The translations under genes were made by a program, and so were the position numbers. Shown here piece after piece: positions 11,877 to 24,900 of a stretch of 64,000 nucleotides of DNA. Origin of the DNA: Pyrocephalus nanus. Its lineage: Eukaryota > Chordata > Aves > Passeriformes > Tyrannidae. The notes under the pieces are model-generated. The model was not told the DNA's origin and did not search any database. It worked only from the letters and a program-made list of their open reading frames with translations. The stretch is from contig CM076265.1 of assembly GCA_038380795.1 (NCBI GenBank), positions 2,256,001-2,320,000 of the forward strand, read 5' to 3'. Numbering within the stretch: position 1 is the stretch's first letter; each line of letters begins with the position of its first letter.

Positions 11877-14800
11877 TAAAACTTCTCTACTAAGTGGCAA
11901 GAAGTCTGCAAGTGAACCTAGAACTGAAAAAAATTCACAGAATTTTTTGCATAGGAAAACAACAACCAGAAGAAAAAGAACAAGAACGGGAACTTTAAAG
12001 GGCATTTAAGGATAGACAGGCCAAAATTAACTAGCTCAATTGTAATATGAAATCAGTATGAGGCTGTTAGAGAGGAAAAGTATGTTACTTTTGGGACATA
12101 GCTGTCAATCTTCTGATTTTTTTTTCAGTTTATATCAACACCACATAAAACCCAGAAGACATAAGCCTTTGCTGTACAGAAACCCAAATGAATGAATTAT
12201 AAGTCTACAAAATAACCATAAGTATAAAAAAAAAAAGACATTCATAATCCTGACCTAAAGTGAAGTCTACCCTTCACCCACACACAAAAGCTTCAGAGCT
12301 GTTAAATTTCATTTTCCCAAAGAGAAAACTAAACCCCCGTTTCACATGTTCACAGTGCAACAGTTTTATTTAGTTACCAGCTGAAGAATCGGCTATACTA
12401 AAATTAAATGAAAGGAACAGTTTTATTAACTATTGCAGGGGGTTTTTGTGTTCTTGGAGAGAGGGATAGCTTTCTCTTGAAGAGAAATATTACAGGGTCA
12501 GGCATTTGGAAAAAACTCAATTACCCACACTACTTTAATGCTTGCATTTGTCCACATCCACCATCTGTCACTACCTGCAGCTGGCCTGAACCATTGGCCA
12601 TATATAAATTATGCCAATTTGCACCTTTAAGTACTTTTTATAGCTTTGTGTCCCATAGCAGAGTAAATCCAAGGCTCTCTGCTCCAGCTTCTGTACAGCC
12701 TGCCCTGCTCCCTTTCCTCATTTCCTCTCTGAACCTTTGTTTCCATCTCCTGTGTTCATCACTCTCCACCACCAAAGCTCCCTCTCTCCTTTTTAAACTA
12801 TTCTTGGACTTGAAACAATCTGCCTCTCCTTTCTGCACCTTAGGAAACCTCACCTGCCTTTTACAGGTGGCCACCTGGTTTGCCACTTCATGTGGCTTTA
12901 CTTAGATATCATTGAGACCTCTTGGAGCAGAGAAAGTATGGGTTTTCAGTGCATCCAAAAGTCCTCTGTAAATGTATAGTTGGTACTGATAGCATGCATT
13001 TTTACAGTTACAATTCGTGTAGAATCCACTTTTCTGTCTGATCCTGTTTCATATCTTTTATCATTCGGTCTCTTTGCAAAATCTTCCTTTTACTGGATGT
13101 TATTGCAAAGATTTGATCATAGAAATAGAAAATATTAAGGTTTGCTACTGTTATTCTTCTGTGCCAAGCAGCTGTTGCAGTTCTTGGTTCTAAACACTTA
13201 ATCCCTTAGACACTCAGGTTTTAAAATCCCTGATACATCAGCCAAGAAAAAAAGAGCACTTATTTATGCATCCTCTGTTCTTCATACAAAGCTTGTGATG
13301 AACTTTCTGCACAGGCCAAAAAAATGCATTCATGCTTTAACCTGCCCTATAAAAACCTGTCCTTTTTTCACCGTGTTCTTGCAAGTCCTCCAAGATTTTT
13401 GTAAGATTGTGTGGCAAATAACAGACATCTTTTACAAGCCATTTTATTCTTTATGCTTCAGCATTTCTGCAGTCCCAAATGCACAGAAATCTTTTTCCAT
13501 CCAGCCTACAAAAAGCTTTCTTCTACGAATTCTGGTACATATAACTCTTGCCATAGATGTTTTCATCCTGCTTTACAGGATAATTTCTGCAGGAATCCAA
13601 ACTACTGGTGACACAAAAAAATTTTCAGCAATTGCACTGCATATTCAGGTCACAAGTACAATAAATTACTCTATAGGAGGAGCCCATGCATTCCATATAT
13701 GTACCCAGCTCCCCCTACATCCATCACTTGGGCAGTCTGAAAATTCCTGTGTAAATAGTATTTGATTGACTGTCAAATGTTTCTTCGTCACAAATACCAT
13801 ACACAGAGCCACTGTCAAAAACCTTATCTATTATTTTCAACTCTCGGAGAGACAAAACCACTGAAAAGCTGAAAATATGAAAATATGATTTATTCACGTG
13901 TTTCAGTCATTCAAGAACAGCAATTATAAACTGCAGAGGAATCCTTGAATTAACACAGCCTGAAACTGTACATTGGGAATTTAGGAGAAGATATTGATGA
14001 TGATGATGACAATGATAACAATATGATGGAAACCTAAAATGAAAAATAAACATTAGAGATTTAAAAGTTGGATGAAAAAGTAACTGGAGTTGACAAAGAT
14101 GATCAGAATTAAGAAGGCTGTATTGCAACTTCTTTGGAACTGGGGAAACCTTAAAATAAATCATTCAGTAAACACAGGAATGAAGAATTAAGTAAACTAT
14201 GAGCTGGGGATCTTGCCAGAAATACCTTGTATTTAAGCAGGAGCTCAACAAATTACCTGGAAACACAACTGGAACATGTTGTAAGTACAGAGCCTTAAGA
14301 CAGTTTGTAATTATTTCTTCCAAAGCAGGACAGCAGACTAAATGATGGAAACTGCAGAAGTGTTTTAACAAGCACAGTTACTGTCACACCCCTGCTAACA
14401 CCATCACTGAAATACTACTGCCTTAAAAAGATAGAGCAAGTGAAATCAAAAATTATAGGTCTTGAGCCAGGTCTTTTAAAAGTTAACACTCCCACTGACA
14501 TCAACAACTTCATTTTTGGCCCATTAACTTCAATAAAAAGTAACACAAAAGACTATTTATTCATTATGGAGCTATGCACTTGTTTATTACTACTTAATTT
14601 AATTACATGCTTTAAGGCAGTTGTAAATTTTTAATAGATATTATTGCCAAAAAAAAAAAAAAATATTAGAATTTATCACAGTACAGAAAAGCAAAATTAA
14701 GTAGGGAGCAGTAAAAACTTAGATGTTACATGTATTACAGGCTGCTACTGGAGACACACTTGAAGTACTTAAAGTTCTACACCAGTATGAGAGATGTAAT

Positions 14801-15257
14801 AATTGTGAGCAGTTTTACAGTGGTAAGAAGTCACTCTGAATCAGTCAACAAGCCAGAGGAAAGCATATATAGACATATATACAGCCTACAGTAGCTCAAC
14901 TGCTTTTAAATAATTCAAAGAAAAATCTTCTAAGACTGAAATCTTAATATACTGGTTTGCTTTAAAAATCATGACAACATGCTAAAGCTTAAAACACGCC
15001 TACAAAGCACTGCACTGTGAGCCCCACAGCAGCAATATTCTCTTTTATATCATCCATGGGATATGATTTGTTTCCAGCCAAGTGGAAAAGGTCAGTTATC
15101 AATACTGACCTTGAAGAATTTGGTGTCCATTTGTAACAGAAAGTGTAACTATCCACTATGATTTATCTGGAGGTCTCACAGATTCTCATTCTTTTCAGTC
15201 TATAAACTTATGTACTTTTTTTTTCCCTATAAAATATGGTTCCAGCTCAAGTGCAAG
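11877..15257. other. Noncoding AT-rich DNA
   Basis: No supported gene. ORFs of 165 codons (12408-12905, +) and 156 codons (13295-13765, +) have no recognisable domain and are judged to be chance. A GAT-rich patch is seen at about 13994-14018. Confidence 0.55.
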
Positions 15258-15427
15258 TGTCATGGTTTAACCCCAGCCAGCAAGGAAGTTCCACACAGCC
15301 ACTCACTCATTCCCTGGTGGGATGGGAAGCAGAGTCAGAAAAAGCTTAAAGCAGTGATTTAAGATAAGTGTGTTATCCTTATTTTCATACTAAACCCAGA
15401 ACACAGCACTGCAAGCTCTACCTCAAC
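15258..15427 (+). mobile_element. Degenerate solo LTR of an avian endogenous retrovirus, internally deleted
   Basis: It begins TGTCATGGTTTAACCCCAGC, the start shared by a very common avian LTR family, and continues with the CACACAGCCACTCACTCATT-like and GGTGGGATGGG blocks. It then jumps to blocks expected near the LTR's far end: GTGTTATC, a TTTTCA element and AACACAGCACTGCAAGCT. The middle is missing, so the copy is about 170 bp where family members run to several hundred. No retroviral coding sequence lies beside it. The family was judged from memory. Confidence 0.72.
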
Positions 15428-18400
15428 CAAAAAAAAACAAAAAACCAAACAGGAAAAGAAGTCAGCATCTTTCAGTATTTCTATAAGGAGATGCTTTTTT
15501 GAAATTAGGGAAGAGAGAGCAAGTCATCTGAGCAGCTGTTCACTGTCCAGGACCTGCTGCTTGAGTCAACGCCAGCTCTCCTGAGTGTCTGTTTGGAATT
15601 CATCATCAGTGCACAATTCCCTCCTGACAGGGAATTTCAGACTTTGAACCTGTTGTGCTTTGCTTCCAAGTCAGCCTCTCAAGACTGTACATGGCTTCTC
15701 CTGCATTCAGTACTGTGGGTATTAATCTGCTTTTGAGAAAGCCTTACTTTGATGATGCCTCTTAATATAACAGAGTAATTTAATGTCATGCAAAACACAC
15801 ATTTCTTATGGTAGGCAGATGGTGTTATGTATGATCTGTAAAACATCCTTGAAAGGTTTGCATTAAAATTGTAAAAGAGTACATATAAACTTGGGAAAAA
15901 AACCACATAAATATAATGGCACTAGCTTTGTAGCAACTGAGGGCTCTACAATTCTGCTTTCTGCTGAAGTAAAAAGAAAGCCAAATATATCAGCATGGTC
16001 TTCCTCCTCAGTTTTCTACCCCAAAATCTTTCTTAGCCATCACAACAGGAGGATAGGAGGTGAGAAAGTGCAAAACCTCCCGGGCCAAAGCATGTAAAGC
16101 TTTGAGTGTATTCATCAGTACTCTGACCTGCACATAAAAGCGAACAAGAAGCAAGTGCAGTGTTCAGACACTAAAATAAAAATCTGTAAAAACTGCTGCT
16201 TATGAAAGCCACTATTTCAAAACCATTCTTGCAGCAGAAGACTTTCTGTGGGCTCACTTTTGTGAGGGGAGCAAACACAAGGTTTACTTTCCCATGGACC
16301 TCTCCGTGTTGACTCCTCCTCATAATTTGAAGCAGTAGGAGTACGTGTCATTATCTGCTCAGAAAAAAATCACACATGATCTGTACAAGTATAATAATGC
16401 ACTCCCTTTTCATTGTCATCCCAGGGGCGATGGTAGGTGTGCTCAGGGGTGCGTTGTATAGCAACAGTTGTTTCTCCCTGCAGTGTTGGCATTTAGTGTA
16501 GGATGGTTTGAAGGGTAATCTCGAGAGTTTTTGTGCTTTGCTCGAAGTGCTCAGATTTTATATTAAGTGGGATATTTGTATCAATAAATGTTAGTTAAGC
16601 CATCTTATTTCCACGGTGGTCCTGTTAAGCCTAACTATCTGTTGTACCCACAGGAACCTCTTTTGCAGAGGAGCTCTAGGCTTAATGCTTTAATGATTCT
16701 AAAGATCAAGCTTTAAGCTACGTATCATTTCTTGTCCCTTATTGCATGCATGCAACAGTTACAGGTTTCACCCTAGTGCCAGCTCTTTTCCTTCAGCAGA
16801 CTCTTTCCTAGGTATCAGCTCAACTCACCTTCTACCCAAGGGCAGAAATGAAACCCGAATTTTTCTCTCATGAGCAGCAAACCCAAAACCTGAACGTTTC
16901 TTCTCGAGCTGCTGCAGTGACACACGAAGCTCAGGATCCTTCCTAAGAGACAAAGTTACTGCCTGATCCCCCAGGATACCTTACAAGGGAAGTCAGTAAG
17001 GCACATGATTTCAATACAGCATTGTCTCCCTAAAAAAAAGATGCAGAACTGAAAGAAGCACTAAGAGCATGCTACAAAAAACCTGTCTCAGGCTCCAAGC
17101 CATCAGTGAAACCAGTTATGCATCTGCTGCTTCTGGCATTAAAAAAAACAAGGAACAAAAGACCATATCAGTTGTGTGCTGCACGATTTTCTAAGTATCT
17201 ATATATTTGTTGTGTTTATGATGTTTCCATGACATTAAAACATTTTCTCTGATCTGACTTTTCAGGTATATTTTTTTAAATATTTCACCAATGTGGTATG
17301 TAATGTCACTTTTTAGTAAAATAGCTGTATTGTAAATTAATAGCTGATCAATTTACCTTTTTTTGCATTGTCCCAAATTGTGCAACAAGCTGATTTTGTT
17401 GGATTCTTATTGCAGCCTGCAGTCATGTGATGGGGATTTTTGTTATGTCAAGCTTGAACCTGAGTCCTGTATGTTTACAGAGATAATCTTCCACTATCCA
17501 AAAAACACCGAGACTGAGAATTAATCTTCTTAATGTGGTTCTCTGTGTTCTCTACCACACATTAGCTCAGCCCTAATGCATTTCAGCCTACAGAATGCAA
17601 AAAAAAAAGAGGAAAAGTGATCCATTCGAGGGTTCATAAAATCTCAAAGATTTTTGTCCCTGACATGCTCCAGGATCTCCAAAACTTGACCAACTCCCTC
17701 TGTTGCTGAACCCCCTTCTCTGCCTCCCCAGAGCTGGTGTTGTGTTTGGACAACACATATCACATCACCTTCAGCCTTCTCTTCTACCCTGACGAGTGTG
17801 TGGTAAATAAAAAACACCAACACATCAGTCAAAACAGACAGACCCAGTTCTGCTTCCTTCCACTCTCATCCTTCCTCACTCTTGCACAGCAAGAACTTTA
17901 TCTAGCTTCTAATTAGGCAACTTATATTTTACCACCCCGCTGCCACGTGCAAAAGCCTTTCTTTGAGAAATAAAACCTTTCCTATAACGTGAGAGCTGCT
18001 CCTTTTGTTTGGTCTGGCACATTTGCCGAACCTTTCGCTTACCACGGAAAATTATCATAACATTCAGAATGAAACCGTAAATATTCAGCTTTTCTCCTGA
18101 GGGTACAGAACCACTAAAAAAATTTCATAAATTATACATCCATCCTGAAGAAAATACCGTGGAGCACATCGAGCTGGGCTGTGCTCAACAGCTGTAGGAT
18201 TTACAGACACCACTAAATGAGCAGCTTGAGAACTTGTTCTTGGGTGCCTATGGCAACCATCAATAATACAAAAGTCCCCAAATTACCAACACTCCTGCAA
18301 TTTTTTAAGTATATATGAAACTTGGTTGTTAACAAAAAGAGCTCGGTGTACTGGTGGGGAGTGAACCCTATGGCAGAGGAAAAACTGAAGAAAAGGAGCT

Positions 18401-21112
18401 GAAAACAGCCTGAGGCAAATAAATTCAGCAGCAAAAACATATATGTGGCTGGAATGGGAAGGGAAGTGGCAGATGATTAACATGAAGCAGTGACAGCATG
18501 ATGCTATGAGAGTCAAATTGCCTGTTATTGTTAAAAATGCAATTAATTTTGTAAAATGTTGTGCTAGGCTGACAGAAGAAGTATCAGAAAAAGTTTAAGA
18601 ACCGGATCAAGTGCCAGAAAATGGCAGTGGAATAAGAAATGTTGAGCTACACAATTTCAGATAGAAAGATTGGCAGCAAAAAACAAAAACAAGAGAGAAA
18701 TGGGGGGGAAAAAAAGAGATGTAGGATGTGACATGCCTTTTTGTGTGACATTTTCTGCAATGCATCTGCTTCTCAATTATTTTTAAAAGAGAAACCCTTT
18801 CCCAAGGTTGGGTTTCAATCAAATAAATAAGTGTCATTTTACACATTTTGCTTACTCTCTGTCTTTCTCAGAAATTGATTGTACACTAGTTTCTCTAAAA
18901 CTTTAACCTTGACTTTTCTCAGGAATACCACATTCCAAAACAGAATTTATTTTAAAAGTATTTAGTTGACCTGGCACTTTCTAAAACCCAAACAATTCAT
19001 CAGTCTCTCTTACAGACCTTTTAACTGAGAGCCTATTCCCACATCTACCACCCAAACCATCTCTAAGCACTTGGGACTAAACTTTTAGTATTTCTTAACC
19101 ATTCTCAGTAAGAAACTCGAGTAAATACAGAGCTCCTTCTCATACTTAAAAAAAAATTAAATCATTATCATAAATGACAATTTGTTCCTTTTCATTCAAG
19201 CAGAAGAAAATTTTTTTTTTTTTTAATGGCAGTTTGGTCTCCTTCAACTCATTTTCAAGGAATTAAGTTTCTCCCTATCATAATAATCAGCATCTTTAAA
19301 ATGACGGTCTGACCACAAGAGATTTACTCTGTACTGGCTGTGATCTGCTTCCCACCTCTCCCATGATTTTGGAATACTAAAATTTACTACTATATATTAA
19401 TTTATTAAGAACTAACTCCTTATCTTTACCATTTTACTGCACGATTCAGAGGGGGAATTCTGCAAACATTACAGTAACAAAGAGGATATTAAACTGTCAT
19501 TGACTTGACATTTTTTCTTATTGCTGAATTGCTTAACATATTATATAAGTGTTCTTTCATTGTTGAGATCTCTTTCTTTAAAGCAGGGGTACTTCAGAAA
19601 GTTCAGTGATATTGCCTTCTGACATTTTTGAGGTATAGGAAAGGGAAAAGCAAACTTTACAGAAATGTGTCTCTGAGTCCATTTTGCAGAGAAAAGCTAA
19701 GTCTGATCAGAGACTAAAGAGGATCAGTAAATGCCAATTCATTTTCCACCAGTTGTTCCTGTAATTTAAGTTTTACTACAACCATTCTTCTTCCTTCTCT
19801 AAAACTGAATACCAAAGCAAAGAAATTACACTTAAACCCAGTAAATTACCTACTGAGTTGTAAACTGCTTTCTAAAATATTTTTTTATTGAAACAAACCC
19901 CTTGTTTTCATTAGGAATAACTGTTAAAGAAAGTCTCACTTTCAGCACAGCTGCATCACAGCTTTGGGGGGGATTAAGACTTCAGGTAGTACCTTTTTTG
20001 TAAAATACTCCACCCATGCTCTGTGCAGTAATTGTAGCACTGCATTCCTCCAGATCTAGGCTGACTCCAATTTACCCAGAGTTTTATACCTTCCACTGTT
20101 AAAACACACAGATCCAGGATGGTAAAAGTTTCCCCCAGCTACAGAGAGATGCAGAAAAAGGACAAGTCCATGCAAATCTCAGAGAACATACATTTGATTT
20201 AAATAATAAACCCCAAAAACTGAGCCTTTGTCTGCAGCTACTCAAGTTTAATCCCACAAGTAACTCTGGAATCTGATGGAAAGAAGTGAGGGTAGAATTT
20301 AGGCCTTGAGTATAAAAGAACCTCAAAGCTAATAGAAACCCCCAGATTTCCAGAAGCCACATTTCAGCCATGCTGAATGGACAAAGGTGTCTCACAAAAT
20401 GTAACGTTTAACCTGTTTGGTTTGGAGTTTTTTCCAGAAAAATACCTACATGCCCATTTTCAGCCACAGTAGCTAAAACTCAGCTAAAACACAGTAGCTA
20501 AAAGAAAAACTGACTGAAGTTTGAAGGCAAAGGCAGGCTGTTTTAACTTGGGATGGTAATTCTTTCTTTTCAGGAATGCAGAGGAAAAAAACATCAGAGT
20601 TTTTGGGGTTTTTTGCTGAAAAAAAAAAATCAGTCACACCTTCAAAATGAGTAACCAGGAATAACATCCAAGGGCAAAGGCTCTGGATAATATCAAACAA
20701 AAGACACTTAACCAAGGATAACAATCAGCACAGAAGACTGTGTTATTTGCCCCTTGCAGAATCAAAGAGGGGCTGGTGTGATTAAAATAGAAACTTATAC
20801 ATTTGCTGGGAACAAATATGGAAAAATTATGCTTTTCAACAAACCAGGACCCTTGAAGTGCCATGAAATATGTACCCCAGACCCTACAGATAAGAGTAGG
20901 AGGAATGTCCTTCTGATGCCTCTGACACTGCGGAACACTGACAACTCTTTTTCTGAAAAATTTAATCATGAAGCTTGTCCCAGGGAATGCTGCAAGTTGA
21001 ATCCTGATTTCTGTAACACAGTCATAAATCCAGGGAAATTCCATTGACTATCGCTGGGAAAAGGAACAATCTGCTAAAATTCTATCTAAAAATACCAAGA
21101 CTCGAAGAAAAC
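15428..21112. other. Noncoding AT-rich DNA
   Basis: Begins with an A/C-rich patch right after the LTR (about 15428-15452). Contains an imperfect inverted motif at 16453-16465, a 14-bp direct repeat at 20465-20503 and several A/T runs. No exon recognised. Confidence 0.55.
20465..20503 (+). repeat. 14-bp direct repeat with a partial third copy
   Basis: CACAGTAGCTAAAA occurs at 20465-20478 and again at 20490-20503, with the related CAGCTAAAAC at 20481-20490 between them. It looks like slippage or local duplication. Confidence 0.85.
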
Positions 21113-21132
21113 AAAAAAAAAAAAAAAAAAAA
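21113..21132 (+). repeat. Poly-A tract (20 nt)
   Basis: A run of 20 A with no identifiable retroelement upstream. Confidence 0.9.
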
Positions 21133-21810
21133 GGATAATAGCAAATTGACATAAATCATCTGAGTACCTAGAACTAAGGGAGCTAAGAGCAAAGAATAGG
21201 TAGAAAACATACATTCCTATCTTTTGCATACCTTCATGGACCTGAGAATGCTTTTTTCCTTAATCTTAGACAATATTTTCCTTCTTTAATATTGCACCCA
21301 GAAAGGTTCCCCATAGTACTAGCAGAGGAGTTTTTCATGATTTCTCTATCTAGATCCTATTAATTCATTTTCTGCTAAATAAAAAAGTGCCAAGTCACTT
21401 TATAGACAAAGAGGCAATGGGACAAAAGGTTCACAAGGAATGATTCAGGTTCTGTAACACAGCACACTTGGACAGTCATGACTGAGCAAAATTTTATGGG
21501 CAGAGCTCCTTACCTGCACATAATCTGTACTCATGACTTAAAGGATTGTTTAATGTTATAAGCATTAGAAAATCCCAGTGTGTAACCAAGACTTAAAAAG
21601 ACTTAGGTCAGTGATGACAGTTCACAGAAAATAAAAAGGAATGATAATCCACAGGCAAGAAAATAACAGAATAGCACTACTATGCAAAGAATTATCCTTT
21701 ACTTGAGCAGAAAACTATTTAAATTGTAAAACATAATATTCATACTCTTACACACTTGTGTGAAGGATACAGTAGCATTATGGAGTAACACCCAACATAA
21801 CATTATTAAA
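21133..21810. other. Noncoding DNA between A-rich tracts
   Basis: AT-rich unique sequence; I see no gene or repeat in it. Confidence 0.55.
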
Positions 21811-21919
21811 AGAAAAAAAACAACAAAACAAAACAAAACAAACAAACAAAAAAACAAAACAAAAAAAAACACAAAAAAACCCCAAAAAAAACGAACCAAC
21901 CAAACAAACAAAAAAAAAC
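21811..21919 (+). repeat. A/C-only low-complexity tract of (CAAA)-like units
   Basis: About 109 bases of the plus strand are A and C almost without exception: AACAAAACAAAAC-like units, then a C-containing part near 21880-21905. It is the compositional complement of the G/T tract at 2194-2329. The Lys/Asn-rich frame on one strand and Phe-rich frames on the other are artefacts of this repeat. Confidence 0.88.
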
Positions 21920-24900
21920 GACAGAGCATCTTTTCTGAACAGACAGCTTTTCTGCATAAATGTCTTCACTCTGTGCCTAAGTTACTTAGTTCCATCCTTA
22001 TCACTGTCCCATCTCACTTCAGCTGGCACAAACAGTGGTTAAACAGGGTCTGGTCCAAGGTTTAGGCTTAACAAGGAGAGTAAAAAAAAAATGAATAAAC
22101 AATTTTTTGTTCCATAGAAAGTAACTTTACAATAAAAATCGAGCAGCCCAAAGGAATTGCCTCATGCTCACATGTTGTTGCCTTTCCCTTGCACTGAATT
22201 AATTTCCAAAACCGTGTTAAACCTTTTGTTTACGGTTTCGAAATATGGACTGAAGAAATTATGGCCATTTATGAAAAACTAAAATACTGAGCTAAAATAA
22301 AGAAAAAAAATAAGTAAATTTTTAGACCAGGAATAAGAAAAGAATCCTTTCAGATCAGAGTGAGGTTCTCCACTATAATTTCTTGGCATGAGGGGTTACC
22401 TTCCACCATATGCTGACATTCTTGTCATTATACCAAGTACAACAACAACAATATTCCTCCCTTTAAAGCCATCTATGAGGCTTGTGGTCTGATAAATGGA
22501 TAAAATCCATGAATGCACAGCCTAGATTGTCTTAGTTCTCAACCTTCATCAGGAGATATGTTGTCTTCCTTAAAATTAACCTGCAGTTTACCTCAGTGAA
22601 GAACTAAGTGTCTTAAATGTTCTGGGCATGTCAGAAAGATGTGACCTCCCAAGGTGGCAAAAGGAGCAAATAACAATCTGCTGGCAAGTTGCTCCAAATA
22701 GATTCCAGGCAGCTTGTCTTGTGAGGATGCTTTAACTTCAGTGGAAAGCTAAATATCAAGGCTACATAAATCCCTTTTATTCACACAAGCAGGATTCAAT
22801 TAAAAAAAAAAAAAAGCATCCTCCGTTCAAAAAAGGAGACCAACTCACTGAAGCTTCAAAAGTTGACCTCTATTCTTCCAGCATGCAGTGAGTGAAATGC
22901 ATAGGAACTATATTCATTGTTTCATATACTATTAACACTAATGACTACCAAGACTTGAACAGGAAAATTCTCTGAATTAATTTATGTAGAAAATGCAGTA
23001 ATGAAAATAACAAGGCACTGTTCAGGGGACTGAATTAGTGTTGGTCCACTGAAATAACAGTTGCACAATTTGTTTCGTTCCTGCCAGCTGATCCAAAGTT
23101 AAGGTCCCTGAAGCAGACAGAATCCAGAGGCACAATCAAGTTTAAATTTAAGTTCAGTCCACTATTTGATTAACTTAATCCTGATCTTTAGGACTGGCTT
23201 CTTTCACCAAGTCATTCCAGACCACTGAGCTGCTGAGATACAGAAAGCTTCTGAAAGTGGCGGTTACAGGCAGAAAAGAACATTTTTCACTCCATGAAAT
23301 TCATGGGCTTCCCTAATTTATGCCTCTAACTGAACTCATTGGATTACAGTTTTGTTCTATTTTCTTTTAATTAGCCAGGGAAGTTGAAATTAATTATGTC
23401 TTATGTAGGGATGTAGTACCAGGATGTTCCATGCAGGCATCACGAAAATAAGAAATTTAAACAAAAAAATAATAATTTAAAAAAAAATCTAAAAATTGAC
23501 TAACCTAAGTTACAAAGACAGATGCACTGCAAGGTAGTATTGATTTACCTTCACTGATAAAAATGCCATCCCCACTTTAACACGTGGCGATTTAAAAGCT
23601 GCCGTGGTCAGGGCTGCACAAAAAACCTCCCCACACAATTCTAGTGATGCTGGGTGTTCCATGGAAGGGTAACTCTGTGCAGTCACTGCCTGGAGCAGTC
23701 ATTGCTCTCCTCCTGATGGCAAGGACAGAGTCTGTACATGAACCTGGCTCAGGGACAGAGAGCCAAAAGCTTTCAGTTGTCCGCCCCCGGTGCTATTTGC
23801 ATAAAGCTAAATACAATTTAGTTACACGTTTGGATATGAGCATGTTCTGAGCTACTCCATCAAATTCCACCAAGCTATTCTGTGGTGTAAATAAAAGCGA
23901 ATTCTGATCTTAACTGTGTCCCTGCTGCTAGAAAACACAGGCACTTCTTCATGGAAAACTGGACTGTTGAAAGTTGTGGGTGCAGCACTCCCCATTAAAG
24001 CAGTTAAATCTGCTGACCTAATTTGTCTTTGATTGTTACATCACTTTGAGACAACTGAGGACAAATCTCACGTTCCAGTGCTACTGTTCCAAGCTGTTCA
24101 GTAGCCAGCACCAGTAGGGAGGTAACAAGCACCATGCTGCCTCCTCACAGCCAGAGCAGCCCAAGGGAGAGCCGAATACCTGCTTTTAGCCAGAATAAAA
24201 ATCTACCAAACACTGGTAAGAATTCAAAGCCTGTATTTCTTTTATTTCTTTAAGAAAAATACGTATCAGATGAGGGTATACTCTCCCTCCTGTTGTATAT
24301 AGGTGTAGTATTTCTTCTTTTTAGTACTAGTTGGTTCATTTTTTTCTAACTGGCAAGTCAAAGTTTGAAGTGCAGTTTTCCATTACTTCTTCCTCCAAGG
24401 CTGCTTGCTATCTTTTTTTATAGGGGGAGAGTTTACTTGCTGGATACAGCAATTCTGCTTTACACTGGGGTAGTCACACCGCATTATATATCATAGAGCA
24501 CAGCTTGCTTATTTTACCGTGGCTGTTGCAGACAGCTAGCTAATATGTTCAGAAATACTGTGCCCCAAAATAAACTGCACATGAAATTGTTAGGACAGGA
24601 GCTGTACACTAGTACAGCCTAGAATTCATCTTACATACCACACTTGTAAATTAGTGGGAAGAAGAATCGTAGCTGGCTGTTAAAATGTATTGCTTTTAAT
24701 GCAAGAGGCTCTCTTATGTTTCTTCCTAAACACCCATACTTTTCCCTTTAGTTTGTATTGAGAGCTTGACATTCCAAACTGTGAAGTTTAAAAAAGCTGA
24801 CCTTGAAAACACAGTCACATTTATTTTTGAATGTTAGTTTAGCTTCACACCCTGGAAGTGGTTTCCTGCCTTCCAGATTTTGCTGAGCATCGTATGACCA

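Noticed and set aside
12408..12905. 165-codon plus-strand ORF
   Set aside because: Unstructured mix with no recognisable motif; surrounded by equally arbitrary frames.
20634..21044. 136-codon minus-strand ORF overlapping a 97-codon plus-strand ORF
   Set aside because: Two opposing open frames in AT-rich DNA without family similarity point to chance.
21760..22065. Lys/Asn/Gln-rich 101-codon frame and its Phe-rich antisense frames
   Set aside because: Entirely produced by the A/C-rich low-complexity tract.
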